A stretch of DNA of 7,208 nt, from NCBI GenBank assembly GCA_026415275.1, contig JAOAHK010000125.1, forward strand, positions 1-7,208, written 5' to 3'. The stretch comes from Anaerolineales bacterium. Lineage in GTDB: Bacteria > Chloroflexota > Anaerolineae > Anaerolineales > UBA4823. The notes beneath the pieces were generated by a model, which saw nothing but the letters and a program-made list of their open reading frames with translations, did no database searches and was not told the DNA's origin. A program made the translations under genes and the position numbers. This document shows positions 5,930 through 7,208 of this stretch, one piece after another (position 1 is the stretch's first letter; every line of letters starts with the position of its first letter).

Positions 5930-6430
5930 TTATCGCTGGCGAAAAAAGGTTTGGCAAGGCTGGGTGGTATCCAAACACACCAGTCTACCTCCCATCTTTA
6001 GCACGCGATATTGTTCGGATAAGCTGCGCTCAACATCAACGACATTGCGCAGTAAAAAACCCGAAACGACCGCATCGAGACTTTGGCTAGCAAAGGGTAA
6101 GTTCAGCGCATCGGCGGCACACCAACGAATTGTCGCCGGCTTGTTCTTGCGTCCAACTGTCATCATCGGCAGCGTGAAGTCAGCAGCAAGCACCTGAGCT
6201 GTCGGCACCTGACGCAGGGCTTCCATTGCCAAATCGCCGGTTCCGGCACCTAAATCTAAGAGGCGACCCCGTTCAGGAAGCGCAGCTCGGCGAATCACCT
6301 CCCTGCGCCAGCGCAGGTCTTGCGCCAAGGTCATGATGCGATTCATGCGATCGTAGTTGGGCGCGATGCGACCAAACATGGCGCGCACGTTTTGGGGATG
6401 TTTTTGCTGCTCCTGCTTATCCGTTTTCAT
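5930..6430 (-). CDS. menG: MenG/UbiE demethylmenaquinone C-methyltransferase, N-terminal portion ending at a frameshift
   Basis: The family transfers a methyl group from SAM to the ring of demethylmenaquinone (or the ubiquinone precursor), the last or near-last step of quinone synthesis, at the inner face of the membrane. The fragment has 166 residues with the family signature MFGRIAPNYDRMNRIMTLAQ (18-37) and WRREVI, SAM motif I LLDLGAGTGDLA (57-68), AADF (82-85), ADALNLPFASQSLDAVVSGFLLRNV (106-130) and YRVLKMGGRLVCLDTTQP (141-158). The frame then hits a stop soon after a TTTTTT run, about 70 residues short. The next frame continues the family sequence without loss (see the C-terminal entry). 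One additional T would restore a 235-residue protein ending at 5724. The ATG at 6430 overlaps the upstream transporter gene by 14 bases; a GGAGGA 20 bases upstream is too far to serve normally. LDTTQP in place of LEFSKP is a style I associate with Chloroflexota. Whether the gene is dead, recoded or mis-sequenced is open. Confidence 0.9.
   Translation of the reverse strand: MKTDKQEQQKHPQNVRAMFGRIAPNYDRMNRIMTLAQDLRWRREVIRRAALPERGRLLDLGAGTGDLAMEALRQVPTAQVLAADFTLPMMTVGRKNKPATIRWCAADALNLPFASQSLDAVVSGFLLRNVVDVERSLSEQYRVLKMGGRLVCLDTTQPCQTFFRQR
5942..5947 (-). other. T6 frameshift site in menG
   Basis: On the minus strand the frame reads ACC TTT TTT CGC and then reaches TAA at 5932-5930. A seventh T, or a -1 slip of the ribosome on the second TTT, gives ACC TTT TTT TCG CCA GCG, which joins exactly to the conserved C-terminal frame. 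The heptamer C TTT TTT is slippery in the A site but imperfect in the P site (Phe tRNA would move onto CTT). I did not see an obvious strong stem-loop just downstream. Confidence 0.8.
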
Positions 6431-7208
6431 TGGCTTTCAAATAAGCAGCGTCCTCCGCTTCGGCAACGCGCCGACCTTCCTGAACATTGACATTGGCAAG
6501 TAAGATGCCGCCTAGGATGAAGAAAGCAATGATTGAAAGGATCGCCGGGCGGCTGCTGCCGAAAATTGTACCTGCAGCAGCAAAGAACAGCGGTCCAATC
6601 ATCGCCGAGAACTTCTCCATCACGCCAAACAAACCAAAGAACTCGCCGCTCTTTGACGCTGGCGAGAGATACGCATATAAGCTGCGGCTAAGGGCTTGGC
6701 TGCCACCTTGAACAATGGCGACCATCCATGCTAAGAACCAAAACTCGATGGTTGAATTGAGGAAAAAGCCCCACACGGCAATAACGGAGTAGACCACTAA
6801 GGCGAGAAGAATGCTGCGTTTCGTATTGAATTTTTGAGCCAACTGGCTGAACAAGCGGTTACCCAAAGCGGCTGCCAGAATTAAGCCTACCACCTCAATG
6901 GCAAGGATCATCCCTAGGATGAGCAAGAGATTGCTTTCCCGAATGGGCGGTAACACCTCCATCGAAACCAGCGAGATCATCATTGCGTGACTGGCGGGAT
7001 ATTTTTTACCAGCGTTGACGATTTCGAGGACATGCTCGCCTGGTGATTCGGCAACAATGGTGCGGCTGACATCATAGCGATAGGCAGGGCTGTAACCGTC
7101 GATTTCCAATGCTTTCCCTGTATCCGGGTCAATATAGGGTTTTCCATCTAAGAGCACATTCCAAATGCCATGATCGGGTCCCGTGCTGTGCGTAATCCGC
7201 ACCTTTTG
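6417..7208 (-). CDS. UMF1/Atg22-like MFS transporter, C-terminal part, with an inserted beta-rich domain (runs off the right edge)
   Basis: The last 263 residues of a membrane transporter; the true start lies beyond the window. After an N-terminal beta-rich stretch (about 1-88), five membrane helices are visible at about 93-114, 132-150, 154-172, 196-216 and 221-240, then a charged cytoplasmic tail. The segment NRLFSQLAQKFNTKRS (117-132) resembles the motif-A-like loop between helices 8 and 9, and QGGSQALSRSLYAYLSP (167-183) with GEFFGLFGVMEKF and GPLFF is typical of the UMF1/Atg22 branch of the MFS. The visible helices are therefore probably 8-12. The beta-rich stretch (WNVLLDG, then DGYSPAYRYDV, GEHVLEIVNAGKK, ASHAMMISLVSMEVL) resembles a carbohydrate-binding-module-like jelly roll and would sit in the external loop between helices 7 and 8. 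Bacterial UMF1 substrates are mostly unknown. The stop lies 14 bases inside menG, so the two are probably cotranscribed. Confidence 0.88.
   Translation of the reverse strand, partial: QKVRITHSTGPDHGIWNVLLDGKPYIDPDTGKALEIDGYSPAYRYDVSRTIVAESPGEHVLEIVNAGKKYPASHAMMISLVSMEVLPPIRESNLLLILGMILAIEVVGLILAAALGNRLFSQLAQKFNTKRSILLALVVYSVIAVWGFFLNSTIEFWFLAWMVAIVQGGSQALSRSLYAYLSPASKSGEFFGLFGVMEKFSAMIGPLFFAAAGTIFGSSRPAILSIIAFFILGGILLANVNVQEGRRVAEAEDAAYLKANENG

Larger units (their letters stand above)
5724..5978 (-). pseudogene. MenG/UbiE C-terminal portion, displaced into the -1 frame
   Basis: This is the missing end of the methyltransferase begun upstream, not an independent gene. From the T run onward it reads SPAIKFHLNYVIPTLGRW, then AGDGAAYTYLPQTTQAFL and GFRRHMLGTIAIHWGVKG. 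This is the order of conserved pieces in the UbiE/MenG C-terminus (lid helices, the 'GD..aY.YLp.s...Fp' block, and the final 'GtiaiH.g' strand). The formal GTG at 5978 lies inside the coding part of the first fragment and is probably not used. Joined to the upstream part through one extra T, the whole protein would be 235 residues, the usual family length. The stop overlaps the ubiX start as ATGA. Confidence 0.85.

Overview
The window looks like chromosomal DNA of a bacterium of the phylum Chloroflexota, probably class Anaerolineae. This is an inference from protein style: a quinone methyltransferase with an LDTTQP segment where many relatives have LEFSKP, an FtsB-like protein with a Pro/Thr-rich tail, and a UMF1-type transporter carrying a beta-rich insert. 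GC content is intermediate. Every supported gene lies on the minus strand, so transcription runs from high to low coordinates. I see no mobile element, RNA gene or CRISPR array.

Right part (7208 to 3994): a tightly packed operon whose genes overlap by a few bases. In transcription order it holds the C-terminal half of a UMF1/Atg22-like MFS transporter (cut by the window edge), a MenG/UbiE quinone C-methyltransferase split by a -1-type frameshift at a run of six T, the flavin prenyltransferase UbiX, a small flavin-binding pyridoxamine-phosphate-oxidase-fold protein resembling YhbP, and a class I SAM methyltransferase of unknown substrate. MenG and UbiX side by side suggest the late steps of menaquinone synthesis, possibly the futalosine route, in which a UbiD/UbiX pair decarboxylates the naphthoquinone precursor. 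No UbiD or UbiA is visible here.

Middle part (3993 to 1671): a 107-base gap with a good sigma70-type promoter leads into an FtsB/DivIC-like division protein whose transcript may be leaderless. After another 103 bases comes methylglyoxal synthase, with a near-perfect Shine-Dalgarno sequence and all catalytic residues, followed after 16 bases by a 12-helix drug-exporter-like MFS protein that probably starts at TTG.

Left part (1670 to 1): a 187-base spacer with no confident promoter or terminator, then the N-terminal 494 residues of a membrane sensor (CHASE4, HAMP, coiled coil, PAS). Its output domain lies beyond the left edge.

No wholly new system stands out. The items most worth checking are the menG frameshift, the jelly-roll-like domain in a predicted external loop of the UMF1 transporter, and the apparently leaderless ftsB promoter.
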